From contig NZ_JABBFR010000002.1 of the NCBI RefSeq assembly GCF_018494065.1, positions 1-64,000 of the forward strand: DNA of 64,000 nucleotides, given 5' to 3'. Origin of the DNA: Rosenbergiella gaditana (lineage in GTDB: Bacteria; Pseudomonadota; Gammaproteobacteria; Enterobacterales; Enterobacteriaceae). This document shows positions 1 through 7,990 of this stretch, piece after piece (within the stretch, counting starts at the first letter, position 1; every line of letters begins with the position of its first letter). Below the pieces are notes generated by a model, which made no database searches, had not been told where the DNA came from, and saw nothing but the letters and a program-made list of their open reading frames with translations. Both the position numbers and the translations under genes were made by a program.

Positions 1-22
1 AATGAACAGTAACGCTGGCCAT
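1..22 (-). CDS. 5' end of an unidentified gene, cut by the window edge
   Basis: A minus-strand ATG at position 22 is followed by codons for MASVTVH before the window ends. A Shine-Dalgarno-like TGAGG lies about six bases upstream, and this is the main support for a real start. The product cannot be named from seven residues. The gene would be divergent from the zinc-type ABC operon and could share its control region, but that is inference. Confidence 0.3.
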
Positions 23-203
23 GAGAAAACCTCAAAGCGATGATTATACATCAATTCAACTAATTGGATACATCACCAGATAAACGGGTATAGCCATATA
101 AAAACGCCTCTTAATTTAAATTCCATTAGTTATTATATGGGATAAGAGGATACAATCGACACACTTTCTTACACTCGCCGCCACGCAATGCCGATCAATT
201 AAT

Positions 204-224
204 GTAATGTTATATTATTACATC
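204..224. promoter_or_regulatory. Zur-like operator upstream of the metal ABC importer
   Basis: An imperfect palindrome, GTAATGTTATATTATTAC (14 of 18 positions symmetric), lies at 204-221, just upstream of the ATPase start. Extended to 224 it closely resembles the enterobacterial Zur consensus, which has an ATGTTATA half-site and a symmetric partner. The position over the promoter or leader of a Zn-type transporter fits zinc-dependent repression. The assignment rests on motif similarity only. Confidence 0.6.
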
Positions 225-238
225 TATTGAGTACGATA

Positions 239-904
239 ATGATCCACTTCACAAAACTTTATGCAGGCTATTCCGGTCAGCGCATTACACCTGCTATCGA
301 CGGCTCTCTTCCGGTGGGTAGTCTGACCGCACTCACCGGTGACAATGGCTGTGGAAAATCTACCCTCCTTAAGACACTCGCCGGCTTACTGCCTGTGTGC
401 GCGGGACACTACCATTGTGACTCAACCAATATAGCGTTATTGCCTCAGCATCAAAGCCTCGATCGAACTTTTCCGCTTAGCGTCAAGGATATTGTCAACA
501 TGGGCGGTTGGTCACAGCGTACCTGGTCTGGACGATTACAGCTGAAGGTTAAAATACGTATTCAAGAAGCTATGGACCTTACCGGCATCAGTGAGCTGGC
601 GAATACCCCACTCGCCTACCTTTCCGGCGGACAACTCCAACGCGCTTTATTCGCCAGAATGTGGGTGCAAGATAGCGATGTCTGGTTATTAGATGAGCCT
701 TTTACCGGTGTGGATGAATCAACGATTACGCGTCTAATGACCCTAGTGGGTCAAGCGAGTGAGCAAGGTAAAACTATTGTGATGGTATTACACGATGAGC
801 AATTAGTCCGGCGCTACTTTACTCGTCAGCTTGTGCTTACCCCCCAGTCAGCGCAGTGGGTCATCCCGATTGATCATATTCCTTCGCCATGCAGAGTCAG
901 TTAA
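239..904 (+). CDS. Zn/Mn-type ABC transporter ATP-binding protein
   Basis: Cytoplasmic ATPase that would power a metal importer, 221 aa from the ATG at 239 (an in-frame TTG at 227 is a less likely start). Walker A GDNGCGKST is at residues 34-42. The ABC signature LSGGQLQRA and Walker B VWLLDEP follow in the normal order. The size suits the ZnuC/AztA/TroB class. It is the first of three tightly packed genes, overlapping the permease by one base (TAATG) and lying behind a Zur-like box. Zinc as substrate is inferred from that operator and from the binding protein. Confidence 0.87.
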   Translation: MIHFTKLYAGYSGQRITPAIDGSLPVGSLTALTGDNGCGKSTLLKTLAGLLPVCAGHYHCDSTNIALLPQHQSLDRTFPLSVKDIVNMGGWSQRTWSGRLQLKVKIRIQEAMDLTGISELANTPLAYLSGGQLQRALFARMWVQDSDVWLLDEPFTGVDESTITRLMTLVGQASEQGKTIVMVLHDEQLVRRYFTRQLVLTPQSAQWVIPIDHIPSPCRVS

Positions 905-1770
905 TGAATCCATTACAGCCCTTTATCGAATTCGATTTTATGCGCCACGCGCTCTTAAGCTGTGTTTGTCTATCACTCAGTGCCACGCCTTTGGGTGTCA
1001 TACTCTCCTTACGTCGATTATCGCTCGCGGGTGATGCGCTCTCCCATGCCGTGCTACCCGGTGCCGCTGTCGGCTATTTATTTTGTGGCATGTCAACACT
1101 GGCGATGGGGTTGGGCGGGTTACTCGCCGGGCTACTGGTCGCGCTGCTATCGGGGCTGATCAGCCGCACCACCTTACTCAAGGAAGATGCGAGTTTCTCT
1201 GGACTGTATATGGGGGCATTAGCATTGGGAATCACCTTGATTTCAATTAAAGGATCCGGGATGGACCTGTTAAATATCCTCTTTGGTTCATTACTCGCCG
1301 TCAGCCATCAAGCGTTATTATTCACTGCAGCAATATCACTCTGCTCGCTGGTCGTGCTCACCATTATTTATCGGCCACTGGTTATAGATACCTTTGATAG
1401 TGATTTTTTACGGGTACGTCATAAAGGGCTGGCCGCTACGTTGCATGCTCTCTTTCTCTTTTTAGTGGTGTTAAACCTGGTGTCCGGCTTTCAAATTCTG
1501 GGAACCTTAATGTCGGTGGGACTGATGATGGTACCGGCAATCAGCGCCCGTTTCTGGGCTAAGCGCTTACTGCCGACGATACTTATCGCCGTGATGATTG
1601 CCCTCTTATCATCACTCATTGGCTTACTTCTTTCATGGTATAGCGCGCTTCCTGCTGGGCCTGCCGTGGTGCTGTGCAGCGCAATCATCTTTCTATTTTC
1701 ATGCTTTGCTGGCCGAGCCAACGGGGGCCTAGCGAATTTTTTACGTTATCGTTCAGGAGCACAACAATGA
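904..1770 (+). CDS. Zn/Mn-type ABC transporter permease
   Basis: Inner-membrane ABC-3 family permease of about 288 aa with eight or so hydrophobic segments. The region GDALSHAVLPGAAVGYL, followed by glycine-rich helices, is typical of ZnuB/TroC-type permeases. The ATG at 904 overlaps the upstream stop (TAATG); an ATG at 889 would add five residues. The 3' end overlaps the binding-protein start (ATGA at 1767-1770), so translation is probably coupled. It should pair with the ATPase at 239 and the binding protein at 1767. Confidence 0.87.
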   Translation: MNPLQPFIEFDFMRHALLSCVCLSLSATPLGVILSLRRLSLAGDALSHAVLPGAAVGYLFCGMSTLAMGLGGLLAGLLVALLSGLISRTTLLKEDASFSGLYMGALALGITLISIKGSGMDLLNILFGSLLAVSHQALLFTAAISLCSLVVLTIIYRPLVIDTFDSDFLRVRHKGLAATLHALFLFLVVLNLVSGFQILGTLMSVGLMMVPAISARFWAKRLLPTILIAVMIALLSSLIGLLLSWYSALPAGPAVVLCSAIIFLFSCFAGRANGGLANFLRYRSGAQQ

Positions 1771-2639
1771 AACTCTCAGTACTGACCACGACTTTATTTC
1801 TTATGAGCCCACTTTCCTTTGCTGCCCCTTTGAAAGTCGTCACCAGTTTCACGATATTGGGTGATATGGCACAACGTATCGGTGGCCAAGATGTCGAGGT
1901 GAAAAGCCTAGTCGGTCCCAATGGCGATCCGCATAGTTTTGAGCCGACCGCACAAGACAGCCGTTCATTAGCCCAGGCACAAGTAGTGATCGTGAATGGT
2001 CTGGGGTTAGAGGGATGGATGAATCGTTTAGTGACAGCCTCTGGATATAACGGAAAATTAACCGTGGCCTCGCAAGGTATCGTGCGTGACAAGATGGAAG
2101 AGGATGGGAAAAGCGTCGTCGATCCTCATGCCTGGAACAGTCTGGTCAATGGGGAAATTTATGCGCGGAATATTATGCAAGCGCTTAAAAACGCTGATCC
2201 ATCACATGCCCAAGACTATGCTCAACGCGGAGCTGACTATATTCAACAAATGGAGAAACTCGATAGTTGGGCGATCGAGCAGTACCAGACAATACCCGCG
2301 TCCAAACGTTTTGTCCTAACCAGTCATGATGCGTTTGGCTACTATGGCAAGCGTTACGGTGTCACTTTTAATGCTCCGCTTGGTTTATCGACCGAATCGG
2401 AAGCCTCTGCTCAGCAAGTAGGATCCTTGATTCGAGAACTCAAACAGCGGCATATTACTCACTATTTTACTGAGAACCAGACCGACCCAAGGTTGGTCAA
2501 ACAAATTGCTCAAGCCAGTGGTGCGACGCCGGGGGGAGAACTCTATCCGGAGGCCCTTTCGACTCAAAAAGGGCCCGCGGCGAGTTACTTGGTTGCTTTT
2601 CGTTATAACACCCAGCAGTTACTTTCGAGTATGCGCTAG
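1767..2639 (+). CDS. Periplasmic Zn/Mn-binding protein (TroA/ZnuA/AztC type)
   Basis: Cluster A-I metal-binding protein, 290 aa from the ATG at 1767, which has AGGAG at 1755-1759. An N-terminal signal peptide ends near SFA/AP. Three histidines sit in the expected contexts: GDPHSFEPT, DPHAWNS and TSHDAFGYY. An acidic ligand is likely in ENQTDPR. The long His-rich loop of ZnuA is absent, which is more like AztC or manganese/zinc TroA proteins. Zn versus Mn cannot be settled from sequence alone; the Zur-like box argues for zinc. It is the last gene of the operon and is convergent with the SDR gene. Confidence 0.87.
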   Translation: MKLSVLTTTLFLMSPLSFAAPLKVVTSFTILGDMAQRIGGQDVEVKSLVGPNGDPHSFEPTAQDSRSLAQAQVVIVNGLGLEGWMNRLVTASGYNGKLTVASQGIVRDKMEEDGKSVVDPHAWNSLVNGEIYARNIMQALKNADPSHAQDYAQRGADYIQQMEKLDSWAIEQYQTIPASKRFVLTSHDAFGYYGKRYGVTFNAPLGLSTESEASAQQVGSLIRELKQRHITHYFTENQTDPRLVKQIAQASGATPGGELYPEALSTQKGPAASYLVAFRYNTQQLLSSMR

Positions 2640-2648
2640 CGATTAGGC

Positions 2649-3407
2649 TTAGCGAGGTTGACCGTTTGAAGCGTGAATGCCGCCATCGACGGGTAAATTG
2701 ACTCCGGTGATGTAACTGGCTTGATCACTGGCTAAAAACAGTACCGCATGCGCGATGTCCTCGGATTGACCGGGGCGTTGTAAAGGTGTGCGGTCCTTAA
2801 ATTTATCTAACGCTTTACTGTCTGAGGTGATCCCTGAGGTCATTTCGGTTTCAGTCATTCCGGGACAGACCGCATTGACTCTGACGCCATGCTGCCCATA
2901 ATCCATCGCCAATGAGCGAGTAAAGTTACTGATCGCCCCTTTCGACGCATTATAAAAACTCATTCCCCAATCGCCACCGAGTCCAGATACAGAAGAAATA
3001 TTAACGATATTCCCCTTCTGCTTGAGAATACCGGGCACAAAAGCGCGTACCATGTAAAACACGCCATTCAAATTAGTGCCCATCTGTTTATCCCAATCTT
3101 CAACTGACAGTTCGTGGGCGAGTCCTTGCACTACCACACCTGCATTATTGACCAGAATATCTACACTTCCCCACTTTTGCTCGACGTGTGCCGCTAATGC
3201 GGTGACAGCATGAGGATCGGCAACATCTGTGGGAGCCACTAATATCTGTTCAGCAGGAAGATCTGCAGCGACTTTTTTCAGTTTATCCTCAGTTCTGCCA
3301 ACCAGCACAACCTTAGCGCCCTCGTTCACAAACGCCTTAGCTATTGCTGCACCCATACCAGAACCTGCACCGGTTACCACCACGACTTTATGAGTAAAAC
3401 GAGACAT
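2649..3407 (-). CDS. SDR family oxidoreductase
   Basis: Classical short-chain dehydrogenase/reductase, 252 aa. The NAD(P) motif TGAGSGMG is at residues 12-19, NNAG at 87-90, and the catalytic Ser139, Tyr152 and Lys156 (FYNASKG) are all present. The C-terminal PVDGG motif is typical of the FabG-like branch. The substrate is unknown. It is transcribed divergently from a glyoxalase-like and an AldA-like gene across a 177-bp spacer with a palindrome, suggesting joint control in carbonyl or sugar-acid metabolism (inference). Confidence 0.85.
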   Translation of the reverse strand: MSRFTHKVVVVTGAGSGMGAAIAKAFVNEGAKVVLVGRTEDKLKKVAADLPAEQILVAPTDVADPHAVTALAAHVEQKWGSVDILVNNAGVVVQGLAHELSVEDWDKQMGTNLNGVFYMVRAFVPGILKQKGNIVNISSVSGLGGDWGMSFYNASKGAISNFTRSLAMDYGQHGVRVNAVCPGMTETEMTSGITSDSKALDKFKDRTPLQRPGQSEDIAHAVLFLASDQASYITGVNLPVDGGIHASNGQPR

Positions 3408-3471
3408 TGTGCGATCCTTATTCGAGAAATTAGAAAAAAGTGTGGCACATAATGCATGAAACGCAATTTCT

Positions 3472-3496
3472 AGTATTTCACTAAAAATGAAATACT
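3472..3496. promoter_or_regulatory. Palindromic candidate operator between divergent SDR and VOC genes
   Basis: Two perfect 9-bp arms, AGTATTTCA and TGAAATACT, flank a 7-base spacer. The site lies 65 bp from the SDR start and 88 bp from the VOC start. It contains a T-N11-A type arrangement compatible with a LysR-type regulator, and such a gene lies at 6573. The regulator is not known. Confidence 0.4.
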
Positions 3497-3583
3497 TTTC
3501 TCAATAACTGTCACTTTCGTAAAATGAGATCCTGACCTAAGCTTCAAATTAATAGATTTCACCGGCTTTATTGAGGAGTCATC

Positions 3584-4111
3584 ATGGCTTTAGCAACATT
3601 GTTAGAAAAGTTCTCTTACGACCGTACGCAAAGTGCCGACTCAGCCGGTTACCAGTTTAACCACACCATGCTGAGAGTTAAAAAACTGCAGGAATCGGTC
3701 GATTTCTACTGTAACGTGCTAGGTTTTGTACCCGTTTACGAGCAAGTGAATGACGATGCAGCTTTTACCATCGTTTATTTAATCCGAGCGCCTCTCTCTG
3801 CCATTCCGGATGAAGACGAAACACGTAAAGAGTGGGTGCTCAGCCAAACGGGTGTTTTGGAGCTAACCTATAATCACGGGACAGAAAATAAGCCTGACTT
3901 CCACTATCACAATGGTAACGACGAGCCACAAGGTTTCGGCCACCTTTGCGTCTCGGTTCCCGATGTGCGTGCAGCCTGCGAGCGCTTCGAAGCACTCAAT
4001 GTCCCTTTCCAAAAGCGACTCAGTGATGGGCGTATGAAACACATTGCCTTTATCAAAGATCCTGATGGGTATTGGATTGAAATCCTACAACCGACTCCAC
4101 TTGATGCGTAA
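3584..4111 (+). CDS. Glyoxalase I-like VOC protein (lactoylglutathione lyase family)
   Basis: 175-aa vicinal-oxygen-chelate protein of the longer glyoxalase I type found in eukaryotes and some proteobacteria. Probable metal ligands are His27 (FNHTMLRV), Glu93 (LELTYNHG), His120 (GFGHLCVSV) and Glu166 (YWIEI), at the places expected for lactoylglutathione lyase. The enzyme would convert the methylglyoxal-glutathione hemithioacetal to S-lactoylglutathione. It starts at ATG 3584 behind GAGGAG-like bases and is 26 bp upstream of the aldehyde dehydrogenase, so the two are probably cotranscribed. Confidence 0.8.
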   Translation: MALATLLEKFSYDRTQSADSAGYQFNHTMLRVKKLQESVDFYCNVLGFVPVYEQVNDDAAFTIVYLIRAPLSAIPDEDETRKEWVLSQTGVLELTYNHGTENKPDFHYHNGNDEPQGFGHLCVSVPDVRAACERFEALNVPFQKRLSDGRMKHIAFIKDPDGYWIEILQPTPLDA

Positions 4112-4137
4112 TGTTGACGGACTCTTAAGGAAAAACC

Positions 4138-5604
4138 ATGTCACCCGATTTTAAAAAATTACTACCAGAACATGCTGGCCATTTTATCAACAATGCTTGG
4201 TTAGCGTGTCAAACCACCGACGACGTGCTCAACCCTGCAACCGGAGAAACTATTGCTCAGGTTGCCATGGGCAGTAAAGCAGATGCCGACAAAGCGATAA
4301 GTGCAGCAAAAAATGCGCAAAAACAGTGGGCCGCAGTGCCACAGCCGCAACGTGCTGACTATTTACACGCCTTTGCTCAGCAAATCGAGAAGCATAAAAA
4401 AGCGTTAGCTGCCCTGCTGACCACTGAACAGGGTAAGCCATTGAGCGAGTCCATCGGCGAGGTGGAGATGGCGGTAACGATGATACGCTACTACGCGGGA
4501 TTCGGTTGGAAACGGACTGGCCATGTCATTGCTTCAAATCATCCACAACAACAAGCTATCACTAAAGAAGCCCCTCTGGGTGTTGTGGCAGCCATTATTC
4601 CATGGAATTTCCCCTTAGCGATTTTCGCGCGTAAAACTGCCCCAGCGTTAATTGCGGGTAATACCATTGTGGTTAAACCCAGCGAGAATACCCCACTCTG
4701 CTCTTTGGCATTAGCTACGCTAAGTAAAGCGGCAGGCATTCCTGATGGCGTGATTAACGTGCTGTGTGGTGAAGGCAGCAAAGTGGGTGATGCACTAGTG
4801 AGGCACCCTGATGTACAACTTGTAACGATGACAGGTTCTACGCGTGCCGGGAAAATTATCGCTAAGAATGCAGCCGAAAAAGTGATCCCCGTTTCGTTAG
4901 AGCTTGGGGGCAAGGCGCCGTTTATCGTACTGGCTGATGCAGATATCGAAAAAGCAGCGCAGGATGCGATTGATGCACGTATGGCTAACTGTGGGCAAGT
5001 GTGTATCTGTAACGAACGAACCTATGTGCAGCGTGATGTCTATGACAAATTCATGCAAGCACTGAAAAAAGCAGCAGATAAAGTGGTCGTCGGTGATCCA
5101 ATGGCGTCCAAAACCACCATGGGCCCGAAAATCTCTGCGGCAGAAAAATCGCACGTCGACGAGTTGCTGGCCAAAAGCCAAAAAGAAGGTGGTACTATCT
5201 TCTGGCAAGGCAAAGTGCCTAGCGATGAGAAATTTAAAGGCGGTAACTGGGTTGCACCGACGATCATTACCGATCTTCCGGCTAATGCCACTATCCTCAA
5301 AGAAGAAGCCTTTGGCCCTATTCTTCCAGTAGTGGTGTTTGACACCATTGATGAGGTGATCGCGCTAGCAAATGATTGTGAGTATGGGTTGAGTTCTTAC
5401 CTTTATACCCGTGATCTGCACGCTGCGATGCAAATCAGTGATGCGTTAGAATACGGTGAAGTCTATATCAATCGCTATGGACCAGAAGAGGTTAATGGTT
5501 TCCATGCTGGATGGAAATTATCAGGGATTGGCGGCGATGACGGCGAACATGGCTATCAGCTTTATGTGAAACAGAAAACAGTCTACCTGAATTATAAATC
5601 TTAA
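4138..5604 (+). CDS. NAD-dependent aldehyde dehydrogenase, AldA (lactaldehyde dehydrogenase)-like
   Basis: 488-aa aldehyde dehydrogenase. PWNFP has Asn157, LELGGKAP has the general base Glu255, and the catalytic cysteine is Cys289 in CGQVCICNER. The C-terminal stretch from YINRYGP to GFHAGWKLSGIGG strongly resembles E. coli AldA, which oxidises lactaldehyde and glycolaldehyde. With the glyoxalase-like gene upstream and the SDR divergent, a role in methylglyoxal or lactaldehyde detoxification is plausible but inferred. A strong terminator follows directly. Confidence 0.83.
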   Translation: MSPDFKKLLPEHAGHFINNAWLACQTTDDVLNPATGETIAQVAMGSKADADKAISAAKNAQKQWAAVPQPQRADYLHAFAQQIEKHKKALAALLTTEQGKPLSESIGEVEMAVTMIRYYAGFGWKRTGHVIASNHPQQQAITKEAPLGVVAAIIPWNFPLAIFARKTAPALIAGNTIVVKPSENTPLCSLALATLSKAAGIPDGVINVLCGEGSKVGDALVRHPDVQLVTMTGSTRAGKIIAKNAAEKVIPVSLELGGKAPFIVLADADIEKAAQDAIDARMANCGQVCICNERTYVQRDVYDKFMQALKKAADKVVVGDPMASKTTMGPKISAAEKSHVDELLAKSQKEGGTIFWQGKVPSDEKFKGGNWVAPTIITDLPANATILKEEAFGPILPVVVFDTIDEVIALANDCEYGLSSYLYTRDLHAAMQISDALEYGEVYINRYGPEEVNGFHAGWKLSGIGGDDGEHGYQLYVKQKTVYLNYKS

Positions 5605-5611
5605 GCTGTCT

Positions 5612-5640
5612 ACCGGTGCTTCGGCACCGGTTTTCTTTTC
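5612..5640 (+). terminator. Rho-independent terminator after the AldA-like gene
   Basis: An 8-bp stem, ACCGGTGC/GCACCGGT, closes on a TTCG tetraloop and is followed by TTTCTTTTC. It begins eight bases after the stop codon. Confidence 0.85.
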
Positions 5641-5658
5641 CCACGCTCGGTCTCTACG

Positions 5659-6555
5659 ATGAATCCTTTATTAATTATTTGTCTGCTGCTTGGTATAGCG
5701 GCACGCCGTTATCTAACCTTTCCTGACCAATTAGTCCCGTCGATAAACTGGTGGCTGATCACCGTCGCATTGCCTTGTCTTATTTTAACCTTAATCCCAC
5801 ACACCACCCTTAATCGAGAATCTTTAGTGCCCATTGCTGGCATGTGGTGTGTTTTTCTTGGTGCTTTAGGTATCGCGGTGGTCTTGGGGCGTCTCTTTTC
5901 TTGGACACGTGAGGTCATCGGTGTCGTTGCACTGGTGGCAGGTATCGGCAATACCTCCTTTATGGGCTATCCCATTGTACAAAGCTATTATGGTGCAGCG
6001 GGATTACAAATTGCAGTGATCGCTGACCAAGTTGGCAGCTTTATTATCTTGTCCACTCTTGGGGTTGTTGTAATGGCCCTCTGTTCAGGCCAGACACCTA
6101 CATTTAAGATGATTGTTCAAAAGGTGCTGACCTTTCCGCCTTTTATCGCACTGTGTATCAGTCTTGCCATCAAACCCTTCAATGGTCTACCGACCTTTCT
6201 GGAAGTGCCACTTAGCCAAATCGGGGCAACATTGACACCCTTGGCACTGTTTTGTGTCGGACTGCAAATTGCGTTACGCCCGCCTCGCGGAGCGATTTCA
6301 CCGCTAATTACGGGTGTAGTGTGGAAATTAATCGCAGCACCACTGGTGGTGTGGGCCATGGTCGTGGTAAGTAGAGCCACTGCGCTGACTCAGCAAGTTA
6401 CCGTGATTGAAGGGGCTATGGCACCAATGATTGCGGCGGCAATCATGGCACAACGTGCGGGTTTACAGCCGGCATTGGCGAATGCGATTCAAGGATATGC
6501 TATTTTACTCTCTTTCATTACGATACCGATTTGGCACATACTATTGTCACTGTAG
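5659..6555 (+). CDS. AEC (auxin efflux carrier) family transporter
   Basis: Inner-membrane transporter of 298 aa with about ten hydrophobic segments in the two-halved AEC pattern, including the conserved SFMGYPIV region in the middle of the first half. Family members move malate, malonate or amino acids; the substrate here is unknown. It lies between the AldA-like gene, from which a terminator separates it, and a LysR regulator starting 17 bp downstream. It may be cotranscribed with that regulator. Confidence 0.8.
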   Translation: MNPLLIICLLLGIAARRYLTFPDQLVPSINWWLITVALPCLILTLIPHTTLNRESLVPIAGMWCVFLGALGIAVVLGRLFSWTREVIGVVALVAGIGNTSFMGYPIVQSYYGAAGLQIAVIADQVGSFIILSTLGVVVMALCSGQTPTFKMIVQKVLTFPPFIALCISLAIKPFNGLPTFLEVPLSQIGATLTPLALFCVGLQIALRPPRGAISPLITGVVWKLIAAPLVVWAMVVVSRATALTQQVTVIEGAMAPMIAAAIMAQRAGLQPALANAIQGYAILLSFITIPIWHILLSL

Positions 6556-6572
6556 GTATTCGGAGGGTTGAT

Positions 6573-7448
6573 ATGTTGCTGAAACTGCCACAATTACGTA
6601 TTTTCTGTGCATTGGTCGAAACCGGTAGCGTGGTGCAAGCAGCAAAGAAAATGCATTGCGTCCCTTCTAATATTTCAACGCGGATTCGTGAATTGGAAGA
6701 AAGTCTCAGTGTGGCGCTGGTTAATCGTGATAAACAACGTTTAACGCTAACACCTGAGGGACGTGCCTTCTATCCGCAAGCACAACAGTTACTTAAACAG
6801 AGTGAAGAGTGCCTGCACTTCTTCAAACCTGAATCCTTGCAAGGCCATCTGCGCATAGGCGCCTTGGATGTTGCACTCAATAGCCGTTTGCAGCAGATAA
6901 TGATTGGATTTATGCAACGGCACCCTGACGTGACAGTGTCACTCTCTAGCCACTCTTCGTTACCACTGATGGACAGCTTACTGGCGGGTGAAGTAGACAT
7001 GGTGTTGGTGGATGGACCGGTTGAACACCCAGTATTGGGGAGCCGACTGTTTGGGCCGGAGAGTTTAAGTTTGGTCACGCACTGTGCGACGATGGAAGCC
7101 TTTATTGAGCAAGTCTCACAGCTCACCTTGTATACCTTTGGTGAACACTGTTTCTACCACGTAGTTATCGAAGATTGGCTTGCTGCACAACAATTGGAAT
7201 CACGCCAACAGTGCGATATTGAGTCTTATTCGCTGATCTTAGGTGCTATTCGACAACAATTGGGTTTTACCGTGATGCCGCAAAGTTTCATTGAGAATAA
7301 TGACGAAGTGAAAGGACTTTATTGTTACCCTCTCACCACGGCCTCTTCCTGTGATATTTATTTAGTCTGGCATCGTTACTCAGCCTCACCGGTTGAGAAA
7401 GCGTTTCTGTCGGTGGTCAACGAGGTAGTCCCCCCGCTACAAGGTTAA
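6573..7448 (+). CDS. LysR family transcriptional regulator
   Basis: 291-aa regulator. The N-terminal winged helix-turn-helix covers residues about 3-62 (VVQAAKKMHCVPSNISTRI) and is followed by a substrate-binding domain. The ATG at 6573 is chosen because GGAGGG lies at 6562-6567; an upstream in-frame ATG at 6531 lies inside the transporter gene. It may control the AEC carrier and/or the SDR-VOC-ALDH group through the palindrome at 3472 (inference). Its inducer is not known. Confidence 0.85.
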   Translation: MLLKLPQLRIFCALVETGSVVQAAKKMHCVPSNISTRIRELEESLSVALVNRDKQRLTLTPEGRAFYPQAQQLLKQSEECLHFFKPESLQGHLRIGALDVALNSRLQQIMIGFMQRHPDVTVSLSSHSSLPLMDSLLAGEVDMVLVDGPVEHPVLGSRLFGPESLSLVTHCATMEAFIEQVSQLTLYTFGEHCFYHVVIEDWLAAQQLESRQQCDIESYSLILGAIRQQLGFTVMPQSFIENNDEVKGLYCYPLTTASSCDIYLVWHRYSASPVEKAFLSVVNEVVPPLQG

Positions 7449-7546
7449 TTTACTGTGGGAATATTTAAATATTTGTTAAATTAGCTGTTAATTTGTAGAT
7501 TTTTAGCCATGCTCAATAGACTGTCTTCAACGTTTAGGAGCGTGCT

Positions 7547-7990
7547 ATGCCTTCTGTGACTCACCCTCGTTCACCTTCAAGGGTGGCGATGTTCTTGTTT
7601 AATTTACTCGATCCCGCCGCATATGGTGCCTTTGTCGCAGGCTTCTGCTTTGACATCATCTACTTTATGACCCAAGAGATCTTCTGGGTCAAAGAAGCAA
7701 GTTGGCTTAACTTTTTTGGTCTGCTCTTTGCGGTAATTCCTCGGCTTATCAATCTTTACCAAGTGTGGATCTCGCGTTCAGTACAAAGGCTGTTAGCTGC
7801 TCGTCGTAGTTTTTGGCTGAATGCCTTAGCGATTGTTGCGGCGATTTTCAATGCGTTCGTCCATAGCCGTGATGCTTGGGGAGTCATGCCCACAGGCCTC
7901 ATTCTCTCTGGGGTTACTGTTGTGTTACTCGTGCTGGCTGTAGTAAATCAAGCGCTTAGCATTCCTCTCCATCAGGAGGACGTATTATGA
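7547..7990 (+). CDS. DUF2231-like inner-membrane protein
   Basis: 147-aa protein with four hydrophobic segments, resembling the DUF2231 family (predicted heme- or redox-associated membrane proteins). AGGAG precedes the ATG. Its stop overlaps the start of the PQQ-type dehydrogenase (ATGA), so the two are coupled. The same pairing is familiar from other Enterobacterales and suggests an electron-transfer or assembly role for the membrane protein (inference). Confidence 0.65.
   Translation: MPSVTHPRSPSRVAMFLFNLLDPAAYGAFVAGFCFDIIYFMTQEIFWVKEASWLNFFGLLFAVIPRLINLYQVWISRSVQRLLAARRSFWLNALAIVAAIFNAFVHSRDAWGVMPTGLILSGVTVVLLVLAVVNQALSIPLHQEDVL

Noticed and set aside
1674-1766. N-terminal extension of the metal-binding protein
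   Set aside because: It lies within the permease gene; the ATG at 1767 has a good RBS and gives a proper signal peptide.
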